From contig CAKZNV010000202.1 in the NCBI GenBank assembly GCA_937132085.1, positions 1-61,955 on the forward strand: a stretch of DNA of 61,955 bases, given 5' to 3'. The notes under the pieces were generated by a model. That model was not told where the DNA came from, searched no databases, and was given only the letters and a program-made list of their open reading frames with translations. Every line of letters begins with the position of its first letter. The first letter of the stretch is position 1. The translations under genes were made by a program, and so were the position numbers. This document shows, piece after piece, positions 51,617 through 60,054 of this stretch. This stretch comes from an uncultured Rubritalea sp. Its GTDB lineage: Bacteria > Verrucomicrobiota > Verrucomicrobiia > Verrucomicrobiales > Akkermansiaceae.

Positions 51617-52393
51617 ATGAAAGTAATAGCGATAGCAAACCAAAAAGGCGGAGTGGGCAAGACGACCACAGCCATTTCTCTCTCTGCCGCACTCGCTAAG
51701 TTAGGGAAGAAAGTTCTCTTGCTAGATCTTGACCCTCAAGCTAATGCCACATCTGGGCTAGGCATCGAGGCGGATAGCAGCATCTACTTTCCACTCATCG
51801 GCGAAGCTAGTATGCTTGATCAAGTCGTCGCTACTTCGACTGAAAACTTATTCATAGTGCCTTCTGGAATGGATCTTTCAGGTGTAGAGATAGAGCTCGC
51901 TCGTAGAGATGATCACCTCACATTTCTAAGAGATATGCTGGTGGATGTAAGAGAATGTTCAGATTTCGACTACTGTTTATTAGACACTCCTCCGAGTCTG
52001 GGAGTGCTTATGACTTCATCGCTCGCTTCAGCAGATGAGGTGCTCATACCACTTCAGTGCGAATACTTTGGCCTCGAAGGATTGGCCAAAATCATCCACA
52101 TCATTACTCAGATCAGAGAGAGCGGAGCAGCTCCAGATCTTTTATTAGGAGGTATCATCATGACTATGTATGATGGCCGGACTAACCTTTCAAGACAAGT
52201 GGTGGACGAAGTAACAAAGCATTTCCCTGATCATATCTTTGAGCGTGTGGTGCCTAGAACTATTCGTCTCAGTGAGGCTCCATCATTTGGTAAAACTATT
52301 TTCCAGCATGACGCCAGCGGGACAGGATCACGAGCCTACATTGCTGTTGCTCATGAATTCCTAGAGCGTCACGGAGATGCTCCAGTTGAGTAA
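51617..52393 (+). CDS. ParA/Soj-type ATPase
   Basis: The 258-residue P-loop ATPase has the deviant Walker A KGGVGKTT (9-16), the Walker A' region LLDLDPQANATSGLG and the Walker B region DYCLLDTPPSLG. It matches chromosomal ParA/Soj and lacks the N-terminal HTH of plasmid type Ia proteins. It probably works in chromosome segregation. No parB follows: the next features are a structured RNA and a kinase gene. A role as an orphan ParA-like positioner cannot be excluded. Confidence 0.9.
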   Translation: MKVIAIANQKGGVGKTTTAISLSAALAKLGKKVLLLDLDPQANATSGLGIEADSSIYFPLIGEASMLDQVVATSTENLFIVPSGMDLSGVEIELARRDDHLTFLRDMLVDVRECSDFDYCLLDTPPSLGVLMTSSLASADEVLIPLQCEYFGLEGLAKIIHIITQIRESGAAPDLLLGGIIMTMYDGRTNLSRQVVDEVTKHFPDHIFERVVPRTIRLSEAPSFGKTIFQHDASGTGSRAYIAVAHEFLERHGDAPVE

Positions 52394-52478
52394 ATCGTCA
52401 GAAAAAGCTACTACAGCGAGGAAGTAAATAATTAGCTGAATAATTTATTTGCTTATTTCTGGCAACACGCTTACAGCT
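52394..52478. other. Short AT-rich spacer, probable SRP RNA promoter region
   Basis: About 85 bases between parA and the SRP RNA. They are AT-rich with words such as AATAATTTATTTGC, and likely carry the RNA promoter. No box is certain and no gene is seen. Confidence 0.4.
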
Positions 52479-52479
52479 T

Positions 52480-52583
52480 TGCCCGTCAGGAGCTGTGGAG
52501 TATCGGCAGACGAATCCCGCCAGGCCTTAATCGGAGCAACGGTAGTTTGTCCAGTATTGCCGCAGTTTCCTGGCACTTTTTTT
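52480..52583 (+). ncRNA. ffs: Small bacterial signal recognition particle RNA
   Basis: The stretch CCCGCCAGGCC (52516-52526) and GGAGCAACGGTAG (52532-52544) is the conserved SRP domain IV pattern. CCAGG and AGCA form the symmetric loop bound by Ffh. Outer pairing continues as GACGAAT with GTTTGTC, CGGCA with TGCCG, and CAGGAGCTG with CAGTTTCCTG. A run of seven T ends it, giving a hairpin of about 100 nt, the size of the small SRP RNA. The apical loop differs from the usual CCCGGAAGGG: it reads CCTTAATCGG, the same length but without the GGAA tetraloop. Ends are estimated. A minus-strand frame across it is spurious. Confidence 0.85.
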
Positions 52584-52737
52584 GTTTTTTTTACAACTTA
52601 ATCTAATAAATTTGGTTTCATCTACGTTATTCCTACGGAATACATGAAAAGCGAAAACTCCTTTAGAATTGCTAAAGTTCATGAAATCTGTAATTTTATT
52701 CACTAGCCCCATTTTCTAGAATTCAAATTTTTTACTA

Positions 52738-54561
52738 ATGTCCACGTTCACAGCACCTAACATAGAAACTCTACAGGATAAGTTCCCGAGCCATGAAATC
52801 GAAAGTTTCATTGCTAAAGGAGGCATGGGCGCCGTTTATCTCGCTCGTCAGAAGTCCCTGGACCGACCAGTAGCGATCAAGATTTTACCAGTAGAATTTG
52901 GTGATGATGCGGATTATCGTATCTCATTTGAGACAGAGGCTAAGGCGATGGCAAAGCTTAACCATAGTAACCTAGTAGGGATTTATGACTTTGGTGATAT
53001 GAATGGAATGCTCTATATTATTATGGAGTATGTGCCTGGTCGTTCACTTCATGATACGGCGCATGGCCAGAGAGTAGATCAGCTAGAAGCAGCTCGTCTC
53101 ATCGCAGATATGAGCGATGGACTAGCTCATGCGCATAGCGCTGGTATGCTCCACCGTGATATCAAGCCGGCGAATGTTCTTATTGATGATGAAGTTCGTC
53201 CTAAGATTGTGGACTTCGGCCTCGCTCGACCTATGGGTGACAGTCAGACAGATGGAGTCGTATTTGGAACTCCAGGCTACACAGCTCCTGAGGTGCTAAA
53301 TGACCCTTACTCAGTTGATCAACGCTCAGACATTTTCTCTATGGGGGTTATGCTCTATGAGCTACTCACTGGTAAACTTCCAGGAGACCCATTCATACCA
53401 GCTTCTAAAGACTCAGAATCTGATCGTAGATTTGATGCCATCGTAGCAAAGGCAATTCATCCTAACCCTGATAAACGCTACTCAAGTGCGGGCGATCTTG
53501 GTGAAGATCTGCATAATCTCATTAAAAATTTCGATGATAAGGCGCAAGCATCTGGTCTCAAGACTGGAGTAGCTCCCACTCGTGGAGCAAGGCCATTAGG
53601 TGGGGCAGTGGCTCGTCCTATAGTCCCTGGTAGATCTGTAGCTGCTGTAGGAGTCAGACCTGTAGCGAAGCAATCTAATAGTTCCACAGCGATCTTAGTC
53701 TGTTTATTATTACTAGGATTCTTAGTAGGTGGAATTTTCCTCTATAGCAGCCACAGCGCTAAAGAAGAAGCAAAAGCCGCTACGGCTCTAGCCCAGGCTA
53801 AAAAGAAAGTGGCTGAGGAGAAGCGTATCGCTGAAGAGCGACGCCAGAACGCTTTAGCATTGAAACGACAGCGAGCGAGAGAAAAGCGTGAGAAAGAGGA
53901 AGACCGGATAGCTCGTCTAGCTGAGCTTGAAGAGATGAGAGAAGAAGCGGCTAGGGATGCTGAACGTAAAGCTAAGGAAGAGGAAGAACGCATCGCTGAA
54001 GCAAAGAAAAAGGCAGCAGAAATGTTGGCCAATCTAGAAAATGAGCCAGATGAGCCTGAGGCTCCTGAAGTAGTTGAGTTCGATTATGAAAAATTTATCA
54101 GTGAAGTAAGAGAAGATCATAAGAAGAAGTTAAGTGAGCACAGAGCTAGCATTCTTGAAGAGAAACTGCCTCATATTAAGAAACTCGAAAGAGGTCTGAA
54201 AAGAGCTGTTAGAGGCTGGAATAAAGGAAAAGCAGCAGGCAAAGCGATGAAGGTTGTCGATGCTTATATAGAGAGAATTCGCGAAACTGGTGAACTCGGT
54301 GAAGTGCCTAAAAAACTGGATGATAAACTCAAGAAACGTGTGGAAAAAGCGCTCGAAATCTATGAGAAAGATATTGCTAAAATTGAAAAAAAGGACCAAG
54401 AGGCAATCAAAGCCCTACGCAAGTCATACATTGCAGTGTTAGAAAAGAAAATGACTGAGCTGGAAAAACTTGGCGATGATGCCGCTCAAGAAGCCATTAG
54501 TGAAGAAGTTGATGGCGTTGATAAAGACGAAGCATTTGTCCAGCTCTTCGAGGAAGAATAA
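52738..54561 (+). CDS. Membrane-anchored Ser/Thr protein kinase with coiled-coil tail
   Basis: The 607-residue Hanks-type kinase has a catalytic domain at about 20-270, with GGMGAVYLA, Lys48, HRDIKPAN (Asp141), DFG (Asp159) and GTPGYTAPE. A linker rich in Gly, Ala and Pro follows, then one membrane helix (about 316-337, AILVCLLLLGFLVGG). The rest is a long Lys/Glu/Arg-rich region (about 345-600), predicted coiled coil outside the membrane, with no known sensor domain. The coiled coil may sense envelope state or dimerise the kinase. It stands alone, 155 bases after the SRP RNA. Confidence 0.92.
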   Translation: MSTFTAPNIETLQDKFPSHEIESFIAKGGMGAVYLARQKSLDRPVAIKILPVEFGDDADYRISFETEAKAMAKLNHSNLVGIYDFGDMNGMLYIIMEYVPGRSLHDTAHGQRVDQLEAARLIADMSDGLAHAHSAGMLHRDIKPANVLIDDEVRPKIVDFGLARPMGDSQTDGVVFGTPGYTAPEVLNDPYSVDQRSDIFSMGVMLYELLTGKLPGDPFIPASKDSESDRRFDAIVAKAIHPNPDKRYSSAGDLGEDLHNLIKNFDDKAQASGLKTGVAPTRGARPLGGAVARPIVPGRSVAAVGVRPVAKQSNSSTAILVCLLLLGFLVGGIFLYSSHSAKEEAKAATALAQAKKKVAEEKRIAEERRQNALALKRQRAREKREKEEDRIARLAELEEMREEAARDAERKAKEEEERIAEAKKKAAEMLANLENEPDEPEAPEVVEFDYEKFISEVREDHKKKLSEHRASILEEKLPHIKKLERGLKRAVRGWNKGKAAGKAMKVVDAYIERIRETGELGEVPKKLDDKLKKRVEKALEIYEKDIAKIEKKDQEAIKALRKSYIAVLEKKMTELEKLGDDAAQEAISEEVDGVDKDEAFVQLFEEE

Positions 54562-54562
54562 T

Positions 54563-55042
54563 TTATTCTTCTGCTGCTACGACTCCCACCCACACTCTAG
54601 GAGCCTTTTCTTGATATTGAGGTTCTAGTTTTTGACTCTCAGGAAATGCTTGAGGTTCAACGGCATGACCTTTCGGTGGAGCGATCATACCCAGAACCAT
54701 AGGGCGATTATCATGAGTCGGTGTATGAGGTGAACATGACGCCAATGCTAATCCCGCGATGCTTGTGCCAATTATAAATGGCTTGCTTAGGCTTGGCCTG
54801 GGCGCTGTTTTTTTCTCATCCTGACTACAAAGCATTCCACACAGCTTTCCGCCTAGCTCTGCTTTCAGTGAGAGAACCTCAGCTCGACTGAGATCACTGA
54901 TATCATGCACATGATGATCACACTGACTACAATGCCTGGCTGTCGTTTGGCATTCACTATTCCGCACAAGCTCATCCGCACCAAGTTCGGACCATTGTTT
55001 ATGGCAGGGAGTCGGGATTAAAGGATCTAGATTAGTATTCAT
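54563..55042 (-). CDS. Cys-rich zinc-ribbon-like membrane protein
   Basis: The 159-residue protein opens with a metal-binding-like N-terminal domain: CHKQWSELG, then RHCSQCDHHVHDISDLSRAEVLSL and LCGMLCS. This Cys-His pattern (CHKxW...HCxxCxxxVxDxS) is found in small proteins of Myxococcota, Bacteroidota and Verrucomicrobiota. One membrane helix follows (about 88-104), then a periplasmic Pro-rich tail. Function unknown; it may bind zinc or iron-sulfur. It lies 85 bases downstream of the second apbE, on the same strand. Confidence 0.68.
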   Translation of the reverse strand: MNTNLDPLIPTPCHKQWSELGADELVRNSECQTTARHCSQCDHHVHDISDLSRAEVLSLKAELGGKLCGMLCSQDEKKTAPRPSLSKPFIIGTSIAGLALASCSPHTPTHDNRPMVLGMIAPPKGHAVEPQAFPESQKLEPQYQEKAPRVWVGVVAAEE

Positions 55043-55127
55043 AATGCTAAATAACTAGCACATGATTCAGCTGAATTCAAGTTCTTAGTTTGCTGAGCTT
55101 ATCCAGATAGATCATTAGAGAATGAGT

Positions 55128-56165
55128 CTATTTCTTTTCTAGTGGCCTGATTTTAGGGAAATTATTTGTCTGTTGGGAGCTTTCTAGATGCGGAATAAAC
55201 AGAGCTTCTAGCTTCGGAACGTTGTGTGCAATCTCTAATGCTCGAGCAGTTGGCAGAATGCGTAATGCTGTGGCCCAAGTGTCTGCTTCCATAGAGGTAG
55301 GGGCGATTGTCGTGACATTGAGGCGGTTCGTCTTTCCTTGTTTTGTCTTGGGGTCGATGAGGTGGGCTTGGCGTTTGCCATCCAGCTCGAAGAATTGGTA
55401 GCTATCGCCAGATGTAGAGATAGCAGTGTTAGAGAGCACCAATTTACCGATGATTTGATGCTCAGGGTTTTCAATGCCTATGTGCCATCCATCTTTGTTC
55501 GGCGGAGCATCTGCTAGGACGGTTTCACCGCCTATAATGACAGCTGCCTTAGTGATTCCGTCCTTCTTGATAATCTGCATCAGCTGATCTGCAATGTAGC
55601 CTTTGCCGATCGCTCCGAGGTCTATCTTGAGGGGCTTGTTTAGCGTGATTGTCTGCTTGTTGTGGTCGAGGATGAGATCACGATAGTCCGTTAGCTCTAA
55701 TACTTTATCATTCGCTGTTTCCTGCTTTCTCCAGCGTTGAGTGTGCTTACCAAAGGTGATGTCAAATGCGCCGTCTGTCTGTTCTGATATAGTCTGGGCA
55801 AATGCGATGATGGTGAAGAGTTCATCACTGACCTTATGAGGTTCTCCGAGAGGTCGCTGGCTAAGCTTGCTGACCTCACTGTCTGGGAGATAATCGGAGA
55901 GCATCGCATTGAGCTCATGAATACGTTGGAAGCATCGCTTTGAGAGCTGCTCAGCTTCTGCTTCATTTTGCTCAGAATAGAACACTATCTGCACTAATGT
56001 TCCAAGGTGTTGCTCGGCGAACTGATGTTTGTATAGCTCAATGGCAGTGTTAGAATTGACAGGGATATCAGGATTAGAATGTGTCTTTTTCTTCTCCCGT
56101 ATATAGAGGGCGGTAGATAGTATTGCGATTACGAAGATAATGCTGACAGAGAGGCGTGCTTTCAT
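55128..56165 (-). CDS. apbE: FAD:protein FMN transferase (ApbE), canonical type
   Basis: The 345-residue protein has an N-terminal membrane anchor (about 6-24) and all standard ApbE motifs: LGTLVQIVFYS, DGAFDITFG, DLGAIGKGYIAD, IIGGETVLAD, STSGDSYQFF and HLIDPKTK. It differs clearly from the ApbE at 9555, so the two probably serve different targets. No FMN-binding protein is next to this copy; upstream neighbours are SUMF1-like proteins. It may modify flavoproteins encoded elsewhere, such as Nqr or Rnf subunits; that is inferred. Confidence 0.94.
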   Translation of the reverse strand: MKARLSVSIIFVIAILSTALYIREKKKTHSNPDIPVNSNTAIELYKHQFAEQHLGTLVQIVFYSEQNEAEAEQLSKRCFQRIHELNAMLSDYLPDSEVSKLSQRPLGEPHKVSDELFTIIAFAQTISEQTDGAFDITFGKHTQRWRKQETANDKVLELTDYRDLILDHNKQTITLNKPLKIDLGAIGKGYIADQLMQIIKKDGITKAAVIIGGETVLADAPPNKDGWHIGIENPEHQIIGKLVLSNTAISTSGDSYQFFELDGKRQAHLIDPKTKQGKTNRLNVTTIAPTSMEADTWATALRILPTARALEIAHNVPKLEALFIPHLESSQQTNNFPKIRPLEKK

Positions 56166-56272
56166 TATAGAGAAGTATCAATAATTTACTCCTCTACCTC
56201 AACCTCAGAATTCCGGTAGGGATATATTTCTTCTGCCGTTGGTGTTTTTTTCCTTAACTAATCTGTTAGGTT

Positions 56273-57439
56273 CTATTCCTCTGGGCTGTAGAGCGGATGT
56301 CCTTTTTCGTAAACTGTATAGACTCCGTCTTCTGCGACTCCGTTATTCCAGTAGTGATACATTTCTTCTACGCTAGGGGTTTTCTCTGGTCGGACTATGC
56401 GGAATCCTACTGTTTGTGCGCTAGTGTGATAAAAGATACTCTTAGGCTCCTGAGGATCCTTAATCTTCCATTTAGGGTGTGATTTGTGCCGAGCATTGGC
56501 CGTTAATTGAGCTGGACGAGACATCCAGTGTCCTCCTTTGGTGACGTGTGGGTAGGGTTTGGTTGCTTTGACCCATGGGTTGTGCACTTTGGTTTTGGCG
56601 AAGTATTTTTTGCGATTTGGGACGTATTGATCGAGAGTCCATTCCATGACGTTGCCATGCATGTCGAGTAATCCCCAAGCGTTGGCTTGCTTGAGGCCTG
56701 GTTTATTATAGTTCGTTTTATCATTACCTCCGAACCATGCGTATTTATTACCTTCAGCGGGATCATTTCCCCAGCTGTATTTAGTGTTACTGCCAGCTAA
56801 ACAGGCGTATTCCCACTCAGCTTCGGTAGGGAGGCGATAGAAATGACCAGTTTTGTAGCTAAGCCACTGGCAGTATTTGTTCGCTGCGTGCTGAGTCATG
56901 CTGATCATCGGGTAGCCATCGCGAGGCATCCCATTAGCTAGTGGGTGATATTGAGGTGTAGGTCTCGCCAGAAAGTCGATCTCATCTTCAATTTGAGCGC
57001 GCATGTAGTCGATGAGATAGCCATCTTTTTCTCTCTTCAGTTCGGGGTGCATAAAGAGGCTATATTCTTGCCATGTTATTTCTTTTTTTGCCATCCAGAA
57101 TGGGGAAAGGCTGACTTCGAGTTTGTCGTCAGCTTGCTCACCTTGCCATGTGAAACTTCCGCCTTTGATTGGGAGTAGATCTAAGCTCTCATCTGAGCTG
57201 ATCTTTTCATTGTAAGCGTTGAACGCCGTCTTGTTAGATTTATTTTCGCTAGCTTGTTTCTTGGTGATACGCTTGTGAATGATTTTGGTCATACGCATGA
57301 TTTCCTCATCGAATTCATCGTTAACCAGAGTTGGCTTGATGTCATCGGTTAGAGTCACGGGCGTTTGTGCCTGAGCGTTGAGTGTAGTTGCCGCTGAGGC
57401 GATGAGTAGTGAGTTTGTTAGTGGCCGGATGAGTTTCAT
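56273..57439 (-). CDS. Exported SUMF1/formylglycine-generating-enzyme-like protein, copy B
   Basis: The 388-residue protein has a signal peptide (cleavage near NAQA-QT) and a SUMF1 fold from about residue 90. Signatures are WMAKKEITWQEYSLF, ISMTQHAANKYCQWLSYKTGHFYRLPTEAEWEYACLAG, NAWGLLDMHGNVMEWT and the terminal GFRIVRPEK. The segment after TKGGHWMSRPAQL lacks the catalytic Cys pair of true formylglycine-generating enzymes, so sulfatase activation is unlikely. It is a paralogue of the next gene upstream. The fold in this phylum often serves structural, gliding or ligand-binding roles. Confidence 0.87.
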   Translation of the reverse strand: MKLIRPLTNSLLIASAATTLNAQAQTPVTLTDDIKPTLVNDEFDEEIMRMTKIIHKRITKKQASENKSNKTAFNAYNEKISSDESLDLLPIKGGSFTWQGEQADDKLEVSLSPFWMAKKEITWQEYSLFMHPELKREKDGYLIDYMRAQIEDEIDFLARPTPQYHPLANGMPRDGYPMISMTQHAANKYCQWLSYKTGHFYRLPTEAEWEYACLAGSNTKYSWGNDPAEGNKYAWFGGNDKTNYNKPGLKQANAWGLLDMHGNVMEWTLDQYVPNRKKYFAKTKVHNPWVKATKPYPHVTKGGHWMSRPAQLTANARHKSHPKWKIKDPQEPKSIFYHTSAQTVGFRIVRPEKTPSVEEMYHYWNNGVAEDGVYTVYEKGHPLYSPEE

Positions 57440-57465
57440 AAGATTTGTATTAATGAGATTGGAGC

Positions 57466-57500
57466 AAAAAAATACCGTGGGTAAAGTTACGCACGGTATT
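57466..57500 (-). terminator. Terminator between the two SUMF1-like genes
   Basis: The 9-bp stem AATACCGTG / CACGGTATT on the minus strand is followed by a run of seven T. It ends the transcript of the upstream SUMF1 copy A, so copy B probably has its own promoter. Confidence 0.85.
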
Positions 57501-57536
57501 GAGAATGTCTTTCGATGATATTATGTAAAAACTTGC

Positions 57537-58691
57537 TTAATCGTCTTCAGCGACACCAGAGTTCCAGTAGTGATACATTTCCACTGCAGTTGGTATCTTT
57601 GCTGGGCGGACCACTCGTAATCCTAGCCAAGGTGTGTCGGTATGATACCAGATACTTCTTGGGTTCTGTGGATCAGACTGCTTCCATTTTGGGTCAGACT
57701 GTTGGCGTCCATTTCCCGCTATATCAGCAAGTGTTTGCTTCCAGTGACCACCTTTGACTACGTGTGGATATGGTTTGCTAGCTTTCACCCATGGGTTGGT
57801 GACAGTGTCCTTGCCGAAGTATTCTTTGCGGTTAGGAACGTATTGATCCAGGGTCCACTCCATGACGTTGCCGTGCATGTCGTAGAAGCCCCAAGGGTTT
57901 GGTTTTTTAGCGCCTGGCTTTTGGTAGTGAGAAGCCGCGTCTCCACCAAACCATGCATACTTATTACCTTCTGCAGGATCATCTCCCCAGCTATATTTAG
58001 TCGTAGTTCCAGCCTTGCTCACGTATTCCCATTCTGCCTCGGTAGGCAGGCGGTAGAAATGGCCAGTTTGGTAGCTGAGCCATTGGCAATACTTGTTGGC
58101 AGCATGTTGAGTCATGCTGATAGCAGGGTGGCCATCGCGCTTCATTCCGAAAGTCATCGGGTGATACGGAGGTGTCGGACGTGCTAGGAAGTCGATGTCG
58201 TTCTCGATCTGCTCACGCATGAACTCCAGAACCTGACCGTCTTTCTGACGAGGGATTTCGGAGAGCATGAAGGGCTCATATTCTTCCCACGTTACTTCCT
58301 TTTCTCCCATCCAGAATGAAGAGAGGTTGACTTCAAGTTTGTCGCCCTCTTTGTCACCTTGCCAAGTGAAGCTACCTCCTTTGACTGGGAGCATGTTGAA
58401 CTGCACACCAGTCTTGAGGCTTTCTTTGTAAGATGCGAAGGGTTGCTCCTTGTTGTCGTTGGTCTTGTTCTTTATCTGCTTGTAGTCGACTATGCGCTTG
58501 TGGATGATTGTAGCGAGGCGCATTTGCTCCTCGTCGAGATCATCTTTAGCGAGTGCAGGCTTGATATCAGCAGCCGACACAGCTTTAGCGGGAGGAATAA
58601 TTTCGGGTGGTGACTCAGCACTCACAGGTATGACTGAGAGCGCGGTGAGTGCGACAATTGCTTTTTTAGTAGTAAGTGCTGACTTGATCAT
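57537..58691 (-). CDS. Exported SUMF1/formylglycine-generating-enzyme-like protein, copy A
   Basis: The 384-residue protein has a signal peptide (cleavage near VSAES) and the same layout as copy B. WMGEKEVTWEEYEPF, ISMTQHAANKYCQWLSYQTGHFYRLPTEAEWEYVSKAG and NPWGFYDMHGNVMEWTLDQYVPNRK are near-identical between the two. The active-site Cys pair is absent (VKGGHWKQTLADIAGN). The start lies six bases after the stop of the Gfo/Idh/MocA gene, so it is the third gene of that operon. A 181-residue plus-strand frame across it is antisense noise. Confidence 0.88.
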   Translation of the reverse strand: MIKSALTTKKAIVALTALSVIPVSAESPPEIIPPAKAVSAADIKPALAKDDLDEEQMRLATIIHKRIVDYKQIKNKTNDNKEQPFASYKESLKTGVQFNMLPVKGGSFTWQGDKEGDKLEVNLSSFWMGEKEVTWEEYEPFMLSEIPRQKDGQVLEFMREQIENDIDFLARPTPPYHPMTFGMKRDGHPAISMTQHAANKYCQWLSYQTGHFYRLPTEAEWEYVSKAGTTTKYSWGDDPAEGNKYAWFGGDAASHYQKPGAKKPNPWGFYDMHGNVMEWTLDQYVPNRKEYFGKDTVTNPWVKASKPYPHVVKGGHWKQTLADIAGNGRQQSDPKWKQSDPQNPRSIWYHTDTPWLGLRVVRPAKIPTAVEMYHYWNSGVAEDD

Positions 58692-58697
58692 GGTTGA

Positions 58698-60029
58698 TTA
58701 GACAAATTTAGTTTTACCAGGGTGGGCCGTTTTACGAGCTTTGAATGGAGTCTTGAAGTTAAGATCCTTGATGTCTGGGAGTAGAGTATCCGTGGAGGTC
58801 ATGATCTGATCACCAGTGATAAGCTTACCTGTGTAGCCTGCTGTGCGGCCCATGAGAGCGACAATGTGGCTGTTGCCCATTTGATCCATAACGTCGTTGT
58901 AGACTTTACCTTCGCGGATATGCTTAGTGAGGATCTTGTGCTCATTGGTGTAGCCGAGTCCGCCTTTGCCCTTCCAGATTTCCTTGCCGCCGCTGATGAT
59001 GGATACTCCACGACCGTCTGCGATAGCGCGGCCGTTTGTTCCAATAATGGTGTCGCCACTAGGTGCGTAGGTTCCGCGGATCTGGCGTCCGAAGAACTCA
59101 GATGTGCGGCCGTCAGCGTATTCGTAACGAAGACTGAACTGGTCCCAAGTGTTAGCTGCTTTCACTGGGTTGATATTAGCGCCATTTGCGTAGCACTTCA
59201 CAGGGATAGCATCACCCATTGCCCATGACATGCGGTCGATACCGTGAATCATGAACTCGAGGATTCCGTCACCACTAAGCTCTAGGAAGTTCTGCCAGTA
59301 TCTGAGTGACCATTCCATGTCAGACATTGTTGGTGGCTTGAACTTGATGTCTGGCATCTGGTTTGGTCGTCCGCCGCCAGAGTAGGCTGATGAGCAGCTT
59401 AGGACATCACCAATAGCACCGTCTTTGATACGCTTGTGCATCTCCATGAGGTGTGGGCTGTAACGCCATACGAGACCAGTAAGAACAGATTGTCCGTTGC
59501 TCTGAGCCTTTTTAGCGTTTTCAACCACGCTCTTGAGTCCTGGGATATCGAGTGCGAACGGCTTCTCCATGAAGACGTGCTTACCTGCGGCTACAGCTGC
59601 TTCGAAATGAAGCGGTCTGAATGCTGGAGTTGAGGTAAGGAGAACGATGTCTACACCACTATCAATCACTTTTTGATATGAGTCAAAACCTACGAACTCA
59701 CGCTTGCCACCGTCTGTGTCGATGCGGCCAGAATACTTGTTCTTTAGCTTGCCGAAACTCTTGATTCTGCTGTCGAAAATATCACCTGCAGCCCAAATAA
59801 CTGTATTCGGGTCAGCATTGATGATGTCACGGACTGCACCAGATCCACGTCCACCTACGCCGACGACGCCGACTTTTAGCTTTCTGTTGCCAGCAGCTTG
59901 GACTGCTGCGTTTGCCACTGGGAATGCGAGTGTGCCCATTCCTAGTGCTGATGCACCTAAAACAGTGCTCTTCACGAACTTGCGACGTGTGAATTGTGAA
60001 TCTTCGTTTGATGGTAGTTGATCTGACAT
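58698..60029 (-). CDS. Tat-exported Gfo/Idh/MocA-family oxidoreductase
   Basis: The 443-residue protein starts with a twin-arginine signal (TRRKFVKSTVLGASALGMG). A Rossmann fold (KVGVVGVGGRGSGAV, about 38-52) and the EKPFALD motif with the conserved Lys follow. The C-terminal substrate domain includes GDGILEFMIHGIDRMSWAMG. These enzymes oxidise or reduce sugars and inositols with NAD(P), and exported members keep the cofactor bound during Tat export. It follows the TIM-barrel gene by 25 bases, a common pairing for sugar-derivative breakdown. Confidence 0.93.
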   Translation of the reverse strand: MSDQLPSNEDSQFTRRKFVKSTVLGASALGMGTLAFPVANAAVQAAGNRKLKVGVVGVGGRGSGAVRDIINADPNTVIWAAGDIFDSRIKSFGKLKNKYSGRIDTDGGKREFVGFDSYQKVIDSGVDIVLLTSTPAFRPLHFEAAVAAGKHVFMEKPFALDIPGLKSVVENAKKAQSNGQSVLTGLVWRYSPHLMEMHKRIKDGAIGDVLSCSSAYSGGGRPNQMPDIKFKPPTMSDMEWSLRYWQNFLELSGDGILEFMIHGIDRMSWAMGDAIPVKCYANGANINPVKAANTWDQFSLRYEYADGRTSEFFGRQIRGTYAPSGDTIIGTNGRAIADGRGVSIISGGKEIWKGKGGLGYTNEHKILTKHIREGKVYNDVMDQMGNSHIVALMGRTAGYTGKLITGDQIMTSTDTLLPDIKDLNFKTPFKARKTAHPGKTKFV

Positions 60030-60054
60030 AATATGTGTTCTGGTTGTGTTAAAA

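Noticed and set aside
52527-52712. 61-residue minus-strand frame
   Set aside because: It runs across the SRP RNA and its terminator and has no ribosome site.
57642-58187. 181-residue plus-strand frame
   Set aside because: It is wholly antisense to SUMF1 copy A, whose motifs are clear; no domain is seen in the antisense product.
56273-58691. True formylglycine-generating enzymes for sulfatases
   Set aside because: The catalytic Cys pair is missing and no sulfatase gene is nearby.
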